Origin: an uncultured Flavobacterium sp.
Lineage (GTDB): Bacteria > Bacteroidota > Bacteroidia > Flavobacteriales > Flavobacteriaceae
DNA length: 15,092 nt
Reading direction: 5' to 3'
Assembly: GCA_946886675.1 (NCBI GenBank)
Contig: CAMPIZ010000009.1
Location: 1-15,092, forward strand
In this document: in pieces, positions 15,053-15,092 of the stretch
Position numbering within the stretch: position 1 is the stretch's first letter
How the letters are laid out: every line of letters begins with the position of its first letter
Notes under the pieces: generated by a model
The model's input: the letters and a program-made list of their open reading frames with translations, nothing else
The model's database searches: none
What the model was told of the DNA's origin: nothing
Made by a program: the position numbers and the translations under genes

Positions 15053-15092
15053 AATTTACTTACTTAATCAGTTAAATTACAATGTATTACAA

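Noticed and set aside
15076..15092. Two ATTACAA words upstream of the lytic transglycosylase gene as a promoter or operator
   Set aside because: They lie at the window edge, no -7 box follows at a proper distance, and the words are too short to judge.

Overview
The window looks like ordinary chromosome from a Bacteroidota bacterium, most likely a Flavobacterium-type member of the Flavobacteriaceae. The evidence is an AT-rich base composition, several Bacteroidota-type promoter boxes (TAnnTTTG, in one case with TTG upstream), little Shine-Dalgarno sequence before starts, and protein families typical of the group: DUF4837 lipoprotein, DUF4349 lipoprotein, S8 lipoprotein protease, and an XRE/S24 regulator containing the LNPVWLLTGNGNMF stretch. 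No insertion sequence, phage module, CRISPR array, tRNA or rRNA was seen, and there is no plain sign of recent gene transfer.

Layout from left to right. Positions 1-296 (minus) hold most of an IscA/HesB-type Fe-S assembly protein, cut by the window edge, with a good promoter. Divergent from it is an MBL-fold hydrolase (457-1317). Two exported peptidases follow on the plus strand: an S8 subtilisin-like lipoprotein (1394-3010) and an M1 metallopeptidase (3071-4960), separated by a strong hairpin that leaves no room for a promoter before the second gene. Two stacked terminators end this block. A 330-base gap between convergent genes (4961-5290) contains an imperfect inverted repeat about 150 bases long, which is the least explained structure in the window.

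An XRE/S24 (LexA-like) regulator on the minus strand (5291-5986) is divergent from rnpA (6080-6463). The roughly 90-base space between them carries a -7 box for each direction and a perfect 14-base palindrome touching the regulator's own box, which suggests autoregulation. rnpA, a DUF4349 lipoprotein and an S41 C-terminal processing protease run head to tail, and the last two genes are only 2 bases apart. After a terminator come kup (potassium uptake, GTG start) and a secreted protein with two OmpA-type domains.

The right end is a minus-strand set: lytic transglycosylase with LysM repeats (13364-15052), DUF4837 lipoprotein (12373-13350) and an ElaA-type acetyltransferase (11927-12376). The last two overlap as ATGA, and the final stop codon overlaps that of the convergent OmpA gene.

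Functionally the window is mostly housekeeping and envelope biology: Fe-S assembly, RNase P, K+ uptake, cell-wall turnover and proteolysis in the periplasm or at the membrane. No new multi-gene system is evident. The items most worth checking are the inverted repeat at 5071-5223, the regulator with its palindrome, the apparently leaderless rnpA, and the hairpin directly before the M1 start.
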